Assembly (NCBI RefSeq): GCF_014191725.1 | Contig: NZ_JACHWZ010000013.1 | Location: 62,001 to 126,000, forward strand | Direction: 5' to 3' | DNA: 64,000 nucleotides | Origin: Microbulbifer rhizosphaerae | GTDB taxonomy: Bacteria; Pseudomonadota; Gammaproteobacteria; Pseudomonadales; Cellvibrionaceae | Shown here: positions 53,497 to 63,069 of the stretch, piece by piece | How positions within the stretch are numbered: the stretch's first letter is position 1 | Layout of the letters: each line of letters starts with the position of its first letter | Notes under the pieces: model-generated | The model's database searches: none | Told to the model about the DNA's origin: nothing | The model's input: only the letters and a program-made list of their open reading frames with translations | Translations under genes and position numbers: made by a program

Positions 53497-54669
53497 CTAG
53501 CCTGCGGGACCCAGCTTCACTGGGGTCATCTCCTCCTCGGACGCCGGCACCTGGGTAACCCCGGACATCAGCCCCGCCAGCCCCTCCAGCAGGTTCCGCG
53601 CCCGGGCCAGCTGACTGAGTTCCGCCAGCTCTATGGGGTCCTCCATCTTCAGCAGCAGTTCCTCCAGCGCGGCGAATGTCTGCGCCAGGGCCGCCGCCTG
53701 GTGCCGGTCCAGCAGCAGTTCGGCCAGGCCGGCGCCCTGGGCCGGCAACCAGTTCGCCTGCAACTCGCGCAGCGAGGCCAACAGCGCCTGCTTGGAATCC
53801 GCCGCGCGGCTGCTCTCCACATCGCTCTCGGAACTCTCCGGCAGACGGCGCAGCAGTTCTTCGTCCACCAGCCGTGTGTGGGCCGCGCGTATCTGCTGAA
53901 GTCGCTCCACAGGGGCCAGGGCCAGGAAATGGCGGGACAGGTCATTGGCGGCAAAGGGCCAGCGATCCACCAGGCCGTCGATATCCTCCCCCATGCCCTC
54001 CCCGATCAGACGGGTGAGTTCGCGGCGCCGGTTGGTGGCCTGGGCCTCCGGTTTTTCGCCGGCGCCGACGGCGACAAACTGCTCTGCAGTGCGCTCGCTG
54101 GTGGGCCCCCAGAGCATGATCTCCATGGCGTGAAAACCGGTGCTGGCCTCCTCGTGTGCGGTGAGCCGGTGCTGCCTGCGCAGGTTGGGCAGGGTCAGCT
54201 CGATCGCGGTATCGTTGACGATGCCGCTGTCCGAGTAGCCGGGCACCGTGTCCAGGTAGCCGGGCTGCGCCGGCCAGCTGTCCAGAGCCAACAACAACGC
54301 CTGCCCCTGTTTGCGCAACTCTGCGGGAGCAAAAGCCACCTGGATATAGGGCAGCGCGGCGGTGAACTCTCTGTGGGCATCAAGCCAAGCGAGTTTGGCT
54401 GCCTCCAGGTGATCCTCGCTGGGCTTGTCCAGCAGAGTGGCGACAGCGCGGTTGAGCGCCTCCACCGCCGCTCGGGCGTCGGCCAACTGGACCTGTCCCG
54501 CCTGCCACACACCGCGGGACAGCTCTTCCGCCGCCGCCGGATCCACGGTCTCCACTACCGGCCGCTCCGGCACCGGCTGCTCCGCGCCTTTGCGTTCACA
54601 GGCCGGCAGCACCGACAGGGCAACCAGCAACAGCGCCGGGCGCAGTCGCCGAACCAACTCTTCGATCAC
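53497..54669 (-). CDS. imelysin-family (M75-type) lipoprotein
   Basis: 390 aa. Lipobox LPAC with C24; GTG 54669 has GGGGAAG five bases upstream, better than the TTG at 54690. The GxHxxE motif of imelysins is present as GFHAME (G178, H180, E183), and the helical body repeats AWLDAHREFTAALPYIQVAF-like segments. Such proteins bind iron or metal complexes at the envelope and are often iron-regulated; peptidase activity is doubtful. Its stop is 42 bases from a REP element. 48 bases after the HAD gene. Confidence 0.85.
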   Translation of the reverse strand: MIEELVRRLRPALLLVALSVLPACERKGAEQPVPERPVVETVDPAAAEELSRGVWQAGQVQLADARAAVEALNRAVATLLDKPSEDHLEAAKLAWLDAHREFTAALPYIQVAFAPAELRKQGQALLLALDSWPAQPGYLDTVPGYSDSGIVNDTAIELTLPNLRRQHRLTAHEEASTGFHAMEIMLWGPTSERTAEQFVAVGAGEKPEAQATNRRRELTRLIGEGMGEDIDGLVDRWPFAANDLSRHFLALAPVERLQQIRAAHTRLVDEELLRRLPESSESDVESSRAADSKQALLASLRELQANWLPAQGAGLAELLLDRHQAAALAQTFAALEELLLKMEDPIELAELSQLARARNLLEGLAGLMSGVTQVPASEEEMTPVKLGPAG

Positions 54670-54717
54670 AATTCTTCCCCACACAAGCAAAATAAGACTA
54701 ACCCCCCCGGAAACCTG

Positions 54718-55377
54718 TCAGTCGCGCAAGCTGATAACCGGCCAGCCGCGCGCCTCGGCCTCCGCGCGCAAACGCGCATCGGGATCCACTGCCACCGGGT
54801 ACTGCACCTGCTGCAGTAGCGGCAGGTCGTTGATGGAATCGCTGTAGAACCACTTCTCTCCGTCGCGGTACTCAGGATTGTGCGCCAGCCACTGCTGCAG
54901 GCGCACAACCTTGCCACCCTGGTAACAGGGCTCGCCTACCACCCGGCCGGTAAAGCTGCCTTCCAGCTCCTCAGGCTCGGTGGCCAGCAGGGTGTCCACC
55001 CCCAGGAGTTCGACGATGGGCTCCACCACGAAACGGTTGGTGGCAGTGATAATCATAATATGGTGACCGTCGCGGCGATGCCGACCGATTAACGCTTCTG
55101 CCTTCGGCAGCCAGATTTCGCTGATCACCTCCTGCATGAACTCCCGCTGCAGGTTGTTGAGCTGCCCCCGGGAGAGCTGGGCCAGTGGCTCCAGGGCAAA
55201 CTCCAGGTAGGCGAAGATGTCCAGTTCACCCCGCTGATAATCGCGGTAGAAGCGATCGTTGGCGGAGCGGTAGCGCTCGCCGTCGACGTGCTCGCGCTCC
55301 ACCAGAAACTCCCCCCAGGCGTGGTCGCTATCGCCACCGATAAGGGTGTTGTCCAGGTCAAAGATTGCCAACTGCAC
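54718..55377 (-). CDS. HAD-IB family hydrolase (SerB-like)
   Basis: 219 aa. Phosphatase of the HAD superfamily subfamily IB: motif [13 protein letters not shown] (D7, D9), motif II IITATN, motif III near [11 protein letters not shown], and motif [13 protein letters not shown]. Starts at GTG 55377 with GGGGAG seven bases upstream. Substrate unknown; the TIGR01490 type is often annotated as phosphoserine phosphatase-like. Divergent from rppH, the order also seen in Pseudomonas. Confidence 0.86.
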   Translation of the reverse strand: MQLAIFDLDNTLIGGDSDHAWGEFLVEREHVDGERYRSANDRFYRDYQRGELDIFAYLEFALEPLAQLSRGQLNNLQREFMQEVISEIWLPKAEALIGRHRRDGHHIMIITATNRFVVEPIVELLGVDTLLATEPEELEGSFTGRVVGEPCYQGGKVVRLQQWLAHNPEYRDGEKWFYSDSINDLPLLQQVQYPVAVDPDARLRAEAEARGWPVISLRD

Positions 55378-55544
55378 CGATTTCTCCCCATCATAACTAT
55401 AGGCGCGACGGGCAATTTTACTCCGCCATCGCGCTGCGCACACCGCCTTCTGCGCCTAATTGCCGTAACCTCCCCGCTGTGGAACAATGCTGGGCAACAC
55501 TGCGCGGCGACAGAACCGCGCGAAACAGATTCGAGGACGGTATT

Positions 55545-56180
55545 TTGAGCGACGGCAAGGCAGTGCAAGCCGGGCGAAAAAGCCGCCGCAGATCCATCGG
55601 ACAGCCCAACTCCGGCGATAGCGGGAAGAACCGGGGGCGCGGAGGCGACAGCAGCAACAATATCGACACCGAGGGCTTTCGCCCCAATGTCGGGATTATC
55701 GTGCTGAACGCCCGCGGCCAGGCACTGTGGGCGCGGCGGGTGGGTGGCAAGGACGCCTGGCAGTTCCCCCAGGGGGGGATCAACCCGGGGGAAACTCCGG
55801 AACAGGCCCTGTACCGGGAGCTTTATGAAGAGGTGGGATTGACCCGCGACCAGGTCAGCCTCATCGCCTGCACCCGCGGCTGGTTGCGCTACCGGCTGCC
55901 GCAACGGCTGATCCGGCGGCGGGCGGAGCCCCTCTGTATCGGCCAGAAGCAGAAGTGGTATCTGTTGCGCCTGGAGGCTCCCGACAGCGCTATCAGTTTC
56001 GACAATGGCTACAAACCGGAATTCGACCACTGGCGCTGGGTGAACTACTGGCACCCGCTGAGCAAGGTGGTGACCTTCAAGCGTGAAGTATATCGGCGCG
56101 CGCTGACCGAATTGGCTCCGCAGCAAATACAATTGGAGAAGCGCTTTTCAGAAGACAGGAACCAGAAACCGGGGGAGTGA
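55545..56180 (+). CDS. rppH: RNA pyrophosphohydrolase with basic N-terminal extension
   Basis: 211 aa from TTG 55545 (GAGG nine bases upstream). Removes pyrophosphate from 5'-triphosphate RNA to start mRNA decay. Family core begins at [16 protein letters not shown] (about 40-55); Nudix box G77-L99 with E83, R91-E92, E95-E96; KWYLLRLE and [13 protein letters not shown] follow. The first 39 residues are a Lys/Arg/Gly-rich tail not found in E. coli RppH and could bind RNA. No ATG exists for the canonical start, so a TTG or GTG (55563) must be used. Confidence 0.88.
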   Translation: MSDGKAVQAGRKSRRRSIGQPNSGDSGKNRGRGGDSSNNIDTEGFRPNVGIIVLNARGQALWARRVGGKDAWQFPQGGINPGETPEQALYRELYEEVGLTRDQVSLIACTRGWLRYRLPQRLIRRRAEPLCIGQKQKWYLLRLEAPDSAISFDNGYKPEFDHWRWVNYWHPLSKVVTFKREVYRRALTELAPQQIQLEKRFSEDRNQKPGE

Positions 56181-56234
56181 CCCCCCGCCCGCTGGTTTTC
56201 CCGTCTTTTGTCATCAGGAAAGGAGGACAGGCCT

Positions 56235-58514
56235 TTGCTCGGATCCCTGCGCAGTATCGTCCAGGAAGTCAACGCGGCCCGGGACCTGCATGCAGTATTG
56301 GATATCATCGTACGCCGTGTGCGCGAGGTGATGCACACTCGCGTGTGCTCCGTCTACCTGCGGGACAAAAAGTCCGGCAACTACGTGCTGATGGCCACCC
56401 AGGGGCTCAACCCGGATGCGGTGGGCAAGGTGCGCCTGGCCCCGGGTGAGGGCTTGGTGGGCAATGTGGTCACGCGCGAAGAACCCATCAACCTGGAGCA
56501 GGCAGAGGCCCACCCCGCCTACCAGTACTTCCCCGCCACTGGTGAGGAGCGCTTTTTCGCCTTTCTCGGCACTCCCATCATCCACCACCGCAACGTGCTC
56601 GGTGTATTGGTGGTGCAGCAGGCGGAGAAGCGCCGCTTCGACGAGGGCGAAGAGGCCTTCCTGGTCACTCTGTCCGCACAGCTGGCCGGGGTCATCGCCC
56701 ACGCCGAGGCCACCGGGGCACTGGCGACTATCGGCAAGCAGCGGCACGAAGCCAAGTTCGGCGGGCTTGCCGCCTCCCCCGGGGTAGCCATCGGCCGCGC
56801 GCATATCATCATTCCGCCGGCCAATCTGGCCACAGTACCCTATTCCTCCTGCATGGATGTGGACGCCGAACTGGAGCTGTTCCACCAGGCGCTGACCAGC
56901 GCCCGCGGCGAGATCCGGGAGGTAGGCGAACGCCTCAAAGGTGAGCTGAACCGGGAGGAGCGCGCGCTGTTTGACGCCTATATCAGCATGCTCGACGACA
57001 ACTCCCTGGCGGTGGAAGTGTGCGACCGCATCCGCCAGCAGCTCAGCGCCCCCCGCGCCTGGGCCGAAGTGATGCTGGAACACGTGCGTCGCTTCGAGGC
57101 CATGTCCGACTCCTATTTTCGCGACCGCGCCGCAGACGTGCGCGACCTGGGTGCCCGGGTGCTGATGCACCTGCGCCAGCAGCAGCAGAGCCAGCGGGAC
57201 TACTCGGAAAACACCATACTGGTCGGCGAGGAGTTGACCGCCGCGGTACTCGCGGAGGTACCGCGGGAAAAACTTATCGGCCTGGTGTCGGTAAAGGGCT
57301 CCGCCAACAGCCATGTGGCGATTATCGCCCGCGCCATGGGCCTGCCGGCGGTGATGGGGGTCCAGGACCTGCCCTATGAACAGATAGACGGCGCCGAACT
57401 GGTGGTGGATGGCTACCGCGGCGAACTGCACGTGCACCCGGGCCGGGAACTCCGGCGCCGCTACGACAGCATCGTGGAGGAAGAGCGCGAGTTGGCGCGC
57501 AACCTCGACCACCTGGCGGGCCTGCCCGCGGAAACCTCCGACGGCCACCGGGTGCGCCTGTGGGTCAACACCGGGCTGATGGCGGACGTGGTACGCTCCC
57601 TGGAGCGCGGCGCCGAGGGGGTGGGACTCTACCGCACCGAGGTACCCTTCCTGCTGCGCGACCGCTTCCCCTCAGAGGAGGAGCAGCGGGAGATCTACCG
57701 CGAACAGCTGCAGGCCTTCGCCCCCCGCCCGGTGACCATGCGCACCCTGGACATCGGCGGCGACAAGGCCCTGGCCTACTTTCCCATCGAGGAGACCAAC
57801 CCCTTCCTCGGTTGGCGCGGCATTCGCGTCACCCTGGACCACCCGGAAATCTTCCTCGGCCAGGTGCGCGCGATGATGAAGGCCAGCCTGGGGCTGGACA
57901 ACCTCCGCATCATGCTGCCGATGATCAGCGGCGTGGGAGAAGTGGACGCAGCGCGGGTGCTGGTGGAGCGCGCGCACCGGGAACTCCTGGACGAGGGCTA
58001 TGAAGTCGCGCTGCCGCCGCTGGGCATTATGATCGAGGTGCCCTCGGCGGTTTACCAGGCGCGTGAACTGGCCGAGCGGGTGGACTTCATCTCCGTGGGC
58101 AGCAATGACCTCACCCAGTACCTGCTGGCAGTGGACCGCAACAACAGCCGAGTGGCCAATATCTACCACGCCCTGCACCCGGCGGTTCTGCGCGCACTGC
58201 AGGAAGTGGTCACCGCCGGGCGCGAGGCGAACACCAAGGTGGGAATCTGTGGCGAGCTGGCTGGCGACCCCGGCGGCGCCCTGCTGCTGATGGCCATGGG
58301 TTACGACGTGCTGTCCATGAACGCCACCAACCTGCCCCGGGTCAAGGCCGCGCTGCGCGCGGTACGCAAAGCGGATGCGGACCACTTGCTGCAGCAGGTG
58401 CTGGTCATGGACAATGCGGATGAAATAGAGGAAACGGTAGAGGAATACCTGAAAGGGCTGGGACTAAAGGCGCTGCTGCAGCCGGCGGGGGATAACGAAG
58501 TGGCCGGGGGTTAG
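56235..58514 (+). CDS. ptsP: PEP-protein phosphotransferase of the nitrogen PTS (EI-Ntr)
   Basis: 759 aa, the same length as Pseudomonas PtsP. GAF sensor domain (about 15-165), PEP-utiliser N domain, mobile domain with the active His in NSHVAIIARAMGLPAVMG (H360) and the C-terminal PEP-binding barrel (GGDKALAYFPIEETNPFLGWRGIR, SVGSNDLTQYLLAVDRNN, CGELAGDPGG). It phosphorylates NPr/PtsO and responds to nitrogen state. The start is TTG 56235 with perfect AGGAGG eight bases upstream; the frame to 56208 is too long. Probably in a unit with rppH, 54 bases upstream. Confidence 0.94.
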   Translation: MLGSLRSIVQEVNAARDLHAVLDIIVRRVREVMHTRVCSVYLRDKKSGNYVLMATQGLNPDAVGKVRLAPGEGLVGNVVTREEPINLEQAEAHPAYQYFPATGEERFFAFLGTPIIHHRNVLGVLVVQQAEKRRFDEGEEAFLVTLSAQLAGVIAHAEATGALATIGKQRHEAKFGGLAASPGVAIGRAHIIIPPANLATVPYSSCMDVDAELELFHQALTSARGEIREVGERLKGELNREERALFDAYISMLDDNSLAVEVCDRIRQQLSAPRAWAEVMLEHVRRFEAMSDSYFRDRAADVRDLGARVLMHLRQQQQSQRDYSENTILVGEELTAAVLAEVPREKLIGLVSVKGSANSHVAIIARAMGLPAVMGVQDLPYEQIDGAELVVDGYRGELHVHPGRELRRRYDSIVEEERELARNLDHLAGLPAETSDGHRVRLWVNTGLMADVVRSLERGAEGVGLYRTEVPFLLRDRFPSEEEQREIYREQLQAFAPRPVTMRTLDIGGDKALAYFPIEETNPFLGWRGIRVTLDHPEIFLGQVRAMMKASLGLDNLRIMLPMISGVGEVDAARVLVERAHRELLDEGYEVALPPLGIMIEVPSAVYQARELAERVDFISVGSNDLTQYLLAVDRNNSRVANIYHALHPAVLRALQEVVTAGREANTKVGICGELAGDPGGALLLMAMGYDVLSMNATNLPRVKAALRAVRKADADHLLQQVLVMDNADEIEETVEEYLKGLGLKALLQPAGDNEVAGG

Positions 58515-58534
58515 TGGTCGGTGACCGATGATCA

Positions 58535-58577
58535 GTGACAAAAAAGCCGCTGCCAACCGCAGCGGCTTTTTTGTCAC
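58535..58577. terminator. bidirectional terminator between ptsP and gcvH
   Basis: GCCGCTGC / GCAGCGGC stem with a five-base loop, extended by AAAAAA/TTTTTT and GTGAC/GTCAC. Near-complete symmetry lets it stop both convergent genes. Confidence 0.95.
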
Positions 58578-58580
58578 CGG

Positions 58581-58967
58581 TTACTCCTCTGCCTCAGCCC
58601 GGTAGGCCTCCGCATCCAGCAGCTTGTCCAGTTCACTCGGGTCGCTGGGCTTGACGCGAAAGAACCAGCCGTCGTCGTAGGGAGAGGCATTGACGGTTTC
58701 CGGGGCGTCTTCCAGCGCCTCATTAACCGCGACCACCTCGCCGGAAACGGGTGCATAGATATCGCTGGCGGCTTTTACCGACTCCACCACACCCGCCTCG
58801 TCACCGGCGGCCAGGTTGGTGCCCACTTCCGGGGTATCCACATAGACCACATCCCCCAACGCATCCTGGGCGTGGTCGCTGATACCAACGGTCACCGTGC
58901 CGTCCTCTTCCAACCGCGCCCACTCGTGGCTGGACAGATATTTCAGTTCACTGCGAATTTCGCTCAT
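58581..58967 (-). CDS. gcvH: glycine cleavage system H protein
   Basis: 128 aa. Lipoyl carrier of the glycine cleavage complex. Lipoylated K65 lies in [24 protein letters not shown] and [14 protein letters not shown] match the family. GAGGGA seven bases before the ATG. Nineteen bases after gcvT, so one transcript. gcvP is not in this window. Confidence 0.96.
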   Translation of the reverse strand: MSEIRSELKYLSSHEWARLEEDGTVTVGISDHAQDALGDVVYVDTPEVGTNLAAGDEAGVVESVKAASDIYAPVSGEVVAVNEALEDAPETVNASPYDDGWFFRVKPSDPSELDKLLDAEAYRAEAEE

Positions 58968-58986
58968 GTTGTGATCCCTCTAATTA

Positions 58987-60075
58987 TCAAATTACGGATT
59001 TTCCGTTGCGCACAAAACAGGGTCTTACCACCTTTACCGGTACCGGTTTGTTGCGGATTTCCACCTCAGCGGTTTCGCCCACGGTTACCGGGACCCTCGC
59101 CAGTGCGATGGAGTGGCCCAGGGTGGGGGAGAAGGTGCCGCTGGTGATGATACCGCGGCCGCCGTCGCCGTCCACCACCACTGGCTGGCCGGCGCGCAGC
59201 ACGCCGCGCTCCTTCAGCGCTAGCCCCACCAGCTTTTCCTTTACGCCCTCGGCTTTTTCCTTTTCCAGCGGTGCGCGGCCGATAAAATCGCGCTCTTCCG
59301 GCAGCCAGGCGATGGTCCAGGCCATGTTGGCGACCAGCGGCGAGATATCCTCGTTCATCTCGTGGCCGTAGAGGTTCATGCCCGCCTCCAGGCGCAGGGT
59401 GTCCCGCGCCCCGAGGCCGCAGGGAGCCACACCGGCATCCGCCAGCGCGCGCCAGAAACCGGGGGCATCCTCTCCAGGCAGCATGATCTCCAGGCCGTCC
59501 TCGCCGGTGTAACCGGTGCGCGCCACGAACCAGTCGCCGCGGGCCACACCCTGGAAGATATCCAGATCGTCGATGGCCGCGATCCACTCGATGCCCAGCG
59601 CTGCCTTCGCTTTGTCGAGCGCCTCGGGCCCCTGGATTGCCACCATGGCGAGTTCGGGATGCTCGCTCAGGGTTACGTCGAAGGATTCCGCCTGACGGTT
59701 CATCCAGGCCAAGTCCTTCTCGCGGGTAGCACAATTGACCACCAGACGGTAACCGGATTCCTGAAGGTAGACGATCAGGTCGTCGATCACCCCGCCCCGC
59801 TCGTTGAGCATACCGGTGTAGAGGGCCTTGCCGGGGTTGCCGTCCAGCTTGGCCACGTCGTTGGCCAGCAGATGGCGCAGGTAATCGCGGGCGCCGTCGC
59901 CATCGATATCCACCACAGTCATATGGGAGACGTCGAACATGCCCGCGTCACCGCGCACCCGGTTGTGTTCATCCAGCTGCGAGCCGTAGTGCAGCGGCAT
60001 ATCCCACCCGCCAAAATCCACCATCTTGCCGCCCATGGCGACATGCGTGTCATACAGAGGCGTTCTGTTTCCCAT
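58987..60075 (-). CDS. gcvT: aminomethyltransferase of the glycine cleavage system
   Basis: 362 aa from ATG 60075 ([18 protein letters not shown]). Transfers the methylene group of the H-protein intermediate to tetrahydrofolate. [44 protein letters not shown] and [17 protein letters not shown] match E. coli GcvT. A TTG at 60087 would add four residues. The upstream leader has a 29-bp motif shared with waaA; no glycine riboswitch structure was recognised. Confidence 0.96.
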   Translation of the reverse strand: MGNRTPLYDTHVAMGGKMVDFGGWDMPLHYGSQLDEHNRVRGDAGMFDVSHMTVVDIDGDGARDYLRHLLANDVAKLDGNPGKALYTGMLNERGGVIDDLIVYLQESGYRLVVNCATREKDLAWMNRQAESFDVTLSEHPELAMVAIQGPEALDKAKAALGIEWIAAIDDLDIFQGVARGDWFVARTGYTGEDGLEIMLPGEDAPGFWRALADAGVAPCGLGARDTLRLEAGMNLYGHEMNEDISPLVANMAWTIAWLPEERDFIGRAPLEKEKAEGVKEKLVGLALKERGVLRAGQPVVVDGDGGRGIITSGTFSPTLGHSIALARVPVTVGETAEVEIRNKPVPVKVVRPCFVRNGKSVI

Positions 60076-60114
60076 CTTTGTTCTCAATCCAGTGCGAGTG
60101 AAAGCCGCGTATTC

Positions 60115-60143
60115 TAGGGCCTGTTCACACTAAATTCGATAGC
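60115..60143. repeat. 29-bp motif shared with the waaA leader (copy 2)
   Basis: TAGGGCCTGTT...CTAAATTCGATAGC, 27 of 29 identical to 8973-9001. It lies 39 bases upstream of the gcvT ATG. Confidence 0.6.
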
Positions 60144-60268
60144 CGCGTCCGCCGGCAAAGATGCCGCAAGGAGGCAACATCGATAGAAAGCTATATAAAT
60201 ATGCCAAAAAATAACTTTTGGCGATAACGCCTATACGGTAGTTTTAGCCGACACTTCCCGGACACACA

Positions 60269-62050
60269 ATGACTATGGATTGGGCTGGCTGGTTTTCCCT
60301 GGCGCTGGTATTCGCGTCCCTGGCAACGCTGATTTTTACCCGACTGCAGCCGCACCTGGTGATGATGGCGGCGCTCACCCTGCTCAGTGCCAGCGGCGTG
60401 CTCACCGCCGAGGAGGCGCTGTCCGGCTTCGGCAACAGCGGCCTGATCACCGTCGCCGCCATGTTCGTGGTCGCCGCCGGCATCCACGGCTCCGGCGGCA
60501 TCGACCTGCTGGTCAAACACCTGCTGGGCAGGCCCGGCTCGGTGCGCGCGGCCATGTTGCGGGTGTTCACTCCGGTGATGGCGCTGTCCGGCTACCTGAA
60601 CAACACCCCGGTGGTGGCCACCATGATCCCCGCGATCAACGCCTGGGCCAAGCGCATCGATATAGCGCCGTCCAAACTGATGATTCCGCTCAGCTACGCC
60701 GCGATTCTCGGCGGCACCCTGACCCTGATCGGCAGCAGCACCAACCTGGTGGTCAACGGCCAGTACCAGGCGCTCACCGGACGCGAGAGTTTCTCCCTGT
60801 TCTCCATCGCCGCCGTGGGGCTGCCCGCCGCTCTCGCCGGCACCCTGTTTATGCTGCTGTTCTTTCCCCGCTGGCTGCCGGACCGCCGCGAAAAGAAACC
60901 GTTTGGCAACCTGCGCGAGTTCACCCTGGAAGTCGCTGTCGCCCACGGCGGCCCGCTGGTGGGGCAGACGGTGGAAGAGGCCGGGCTGCGCGGACTGCGG
61001 CGCGTCTACCTGGCGGAGATAGAGCGCAACGGCGACGCAATCACCCCGGTGCGCTCGGAGGAGGTATTGCGCGGGGGCGACCGGCTGGTGTTCGCCGGGG
61101 ATACCCAGGCCATTTCCGACCTCCTGCGCATGCGCGGCATAGTGCCCTCGGAGGAGGACGCCAGCGAGACCCTTGCCACCGAGCGCGGCGAGCGGAGGCT
61201 GGTGGAAGTGGTGGTCTCCCCCCGCTGTGACGCCATCGGCAGCAGCATCCGCGACGCCCAGTTCCGCAGCCGCTACGGCGCCGTGGTGCTGGCGGTGGCG
61301 CGCAACGGCGAACGGGTGGCCGGCAACCTTTCCAGCATCAGGCTGCAGGGGGGAGACACCCTGCTGCTGGAGACGCGCCCGGCGTTCGTCAGCCGCCAGC
61401 GCTTCAATCGCGACTTCCTGCTGGTCAACGAACTGGAGGAGGAGTCCCCGCGCCACGAGAAAGGCTATATCGCCTGGGGCATCATGATCGCCATCGTGCT
61501 GGCCGCCGCCAGCGGCCTCACCAGTATGCTCAATGCCGCCCTGCTGGGCGCCGGCGCCATGCTCGCCAGCGGCTGCTGCTCGGTGAACCAGGCGCAAAAG
61601 AGCCTGGATCTCACGGTGATTCTCACCATCGCCGCCTCCTTTGCACTCGGCGTCGCCCTGCAGAAGACCGGCGTGGCCACTGTTCTGGCGGAGGGCGCTA
61701 TCAGCCTTTCCGGAGGCCGCCCCTGGCTGATGCTGGTGGTGGTCTACCTGTGCGTTTCCCTGCTCACCGAGATGGTCACCAACAACGCCGCGGCAATTAT
61801 CATGGTGCCCATAGTGCTGCAGATCACCGGCAACGCAGGGCTGAACCCCGAACCCTTCATGTTTGCGGTGATGATGGCCGCCTCCGCCAGTTTCGCCACC
61901 CCGCTGGGCTACCAGACCAACCTGATGGTCTACGGCCCGGGTGGCTACCGCTTCAGCGATTACCTGCGGGTGGGCATTCCGATGAACCTGCTGGTGGGGC
62001 TGGTGAGCATCGCCGTGCTGCTGAGCGGCTGGGACCTGACCGCGACGTGA
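60269..62050 (+). CDS. SLC13/DASS-family carrier with two TrkA-C domains
   Basis: 593 aa. Divalent-anion:Na+ symporter fold with N-terminal and C-terminal membrane halves: NNTPVV (111-116), SSTNLV (156-161), and TPLGYQTNLMVYGPGGY near the end. Two cytoplasmic RCK/TrkA-C domains lie between them (about 215-300 and 300-385), which bind ligands and gate transport. The substrate (sulfate, dicarboxylate or similar) cannot be deduced. ATG 60269; the ribosome site is weak. A long frame on the opposite strand is an artefact. Confidence 0.88.
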   Translation: MTMDWAGWFSLALVFASLATLIFTRLQPHLVMMAALTLLSASGVLTAEEALSGFGNSGLITVAAMFVVAAGIHGSGGIDLLVKHLLGRPGSVRAAMLRVFTPVMALSGYLNNTPVVATMIPAINAWAKRIDIAPSKLMIPLSYAAILGGTLTLIGSSTNLVVNGQYQALTGRESFSLFSIAAVGLPAALAGTLFMLLFFPRWLPDRREKKPFGNLREFTLEVAVAHGGPLVGQTVEEAGLRGLRRVYLAEIERNGDAITPVRSEEVLRGGDRLVFAGDTQAISDLLRMRGIVPSEEDASETLATERGERRLVEVVVSPRCDAIGSSIRDAQFRSRYGAVVLAVARNGERVAGNLSSIRLQGGDTLLLETRPAFVSRQRFNRDFLLVNELEEESPRHEKGYIAWGIMIAIVLAAASGLTSMLNAALLGAGAMLASGCCSVNQAQKSLDLTVILTIAASFALGVALQKTGVATVLAEGAISLSGGRPWLMLVVVYLCVSLLTEMVTNNAAAIIMVPIVLQITGNAGLNPEPFMFAVMMAASASFATPLGYQTNLMVYGPGGYRFSDYLRVGIPMNLLVGLVSIAVLLSGWDLTAT

Positions 62051-62116
62051 ATTCTTCTTTGCGCCGCCCCACTCCGGGTGTATAAGGACTTCCCTGCGCG
62101 CCCCCGGAGTACCCTG

Positions 62117-62800
62117 TTGAACCCACCCCCTTCCACTGCCGCCGAGGCCCGCGAGTTCGGTCCCGGCGGCGGCGACTCCCTGGACCCAATCGCCGCCGCA
62201 CTGCGTGAGCACGGCTATATCGTTCTGCCCTCGCCGCTGCCACCGGCCCTGTTGGGCGCGCTGCTGCGTCACTTCAAATCCATCGACCGCGAGCGTTTCC
62301 GGCGCGCCGGTATCGGCCGCGACGAGGACCACCAGCTCAACCGCTTTGTGCGCACCGACGAAATCTTCTGGCTGGACAAGTCCAACCCGGCGGTCTCCGC
62401 CTACCTGGGCTGGGCGGAGACCCTGCGCCTGGGGCTGAACCGGAGGCTGTTCCTGGGGCTGTTCGACTACGAGTGCCACTACGCCTACTACGATCGCGGC
62501 ACCTACTACAAAAAGCACCTGGACGCCTTCAAGGGCGGCACCAACCGTGTGGTCAGCACCGTGCTCTACCTGACTCCCAACTGGCAACCGCAGGACGGCG
62601 GTGAGCTGGTGATCTACCCGCCGGAAGGCTCGGGGGAAGAGCCCCTTGTCAGGGTGGCGCCGCGCTTCGGGCAGATGGCGATCTTTCTCAGCGAGGAGTT
62701 CCCCCACGAAGTGCTGACGGTGCACCGGCCCCGCTACAGCGTTACCGGCTGGTTCCGGGTCAACAATTCCCTGGGAGAAAATATCGATCCGGCGCGCTGA
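62117..62800 (+). CDS. 2-oxoglutarate/Fe(II)-dependent oxygenase (PiuC/prolyl-4-hydroxylase-like)
   Basis: 227 aa from TTG 62117, with GGAG seven bases upstream; an earlier GTG at 62078 has no site. Iron ligands H134 and D136 (KKHLDAF) and H197 (FPHEVL), 2OG-binding R206 in RYSVTGWF. The Cys/Tyr-rich ECHYAYYDRGTYY strand and DGGELVIY fit the SM-20/PHD-like group. Substrate unknown. It follows the carrier by 66 bases in the same direction. Confidence 0.85.
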   Translation: MNPPPSTAAEAREFGPGGGDSLDPIAAALREHGYIVLPSPLPPALLGALLRHFKSIDRERFRRAGIGRDEDHQLNRFVRTDEIFWLDKSNPAVSAYLGWAETLRLGLNRRLFLGLFDYECHYAYYDRGTYYKKHLDAFKGGTNRVVSTVLYLTPNWQPQDGGELVIYPPEGSGEEPLVRVAPRFGQMAIFLSEEFPHEVLTVHRPRYSVTGWFRVNNSLGENIDPAR

Positions 62801-62826
62801 CGGGTGAGCCCAATGTACCCTCACCC

Positions 62827-62884
62827 TGTAGGAGCGGCCGTTGACCGCGATCTGACTGTGCTACGAAGCCAGTCAGATCGCGGA
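62827..62884. repeat. degenerate REP family A element
   Basis: TGTAGGAGCGGCCG at the left with an internal hairpin (TCTGACTG/CAGTCAGA), but the right arm breaks down after GATCGCGG. Sits just after the oxygenase gene. Confidence 0.6.
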
Positions 62885-62945
62885 TACTGCTTTCTCCACC
62901 TATTGCAAAAAATTCAGCTCTTTCATGGCAATAACTCGCATTCTC

Positions 62946-63032
62946 CGGCGCGGCGACGCCGCGCCGACAGGGAAAATCGGGATCGGGACACGCGGGAAAA
63001 GCAGAGTTATTAATCCGTCATAAAACGTTTTA
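62946..63032. repeat. two short perfect palindromes in the 62.8-63.07 kb gap
   Basis: CGGCGCGGCG-A-CGCCGCGCCG (62946-62966) and TAAAACGTTTTA (63021-63032). The gap 62801-63069 otherwise holds only a degenerate REP element and no convincing gene. Confidence 0.5.
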
Positions 63033-63069
63033 ATAATCGGCGCGGCCCATGGGTTCTCTGGATATCGGG

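Noticed and set aside
60076..60268. Glycine riboswitch upstream of gcvT
   Set aside because: The leader is short (under 200 bases to the divergent gene) and no tandem aptamer-like pattern was recognised.
60191..62824. 877-codon open frame on the minus strand
   Set aside because: Antisense to the SLC13 carrier and oxygenase genes; composition is His/Gln/Gly-rich as expected of a GC-rich shadow frame, with no family motif.
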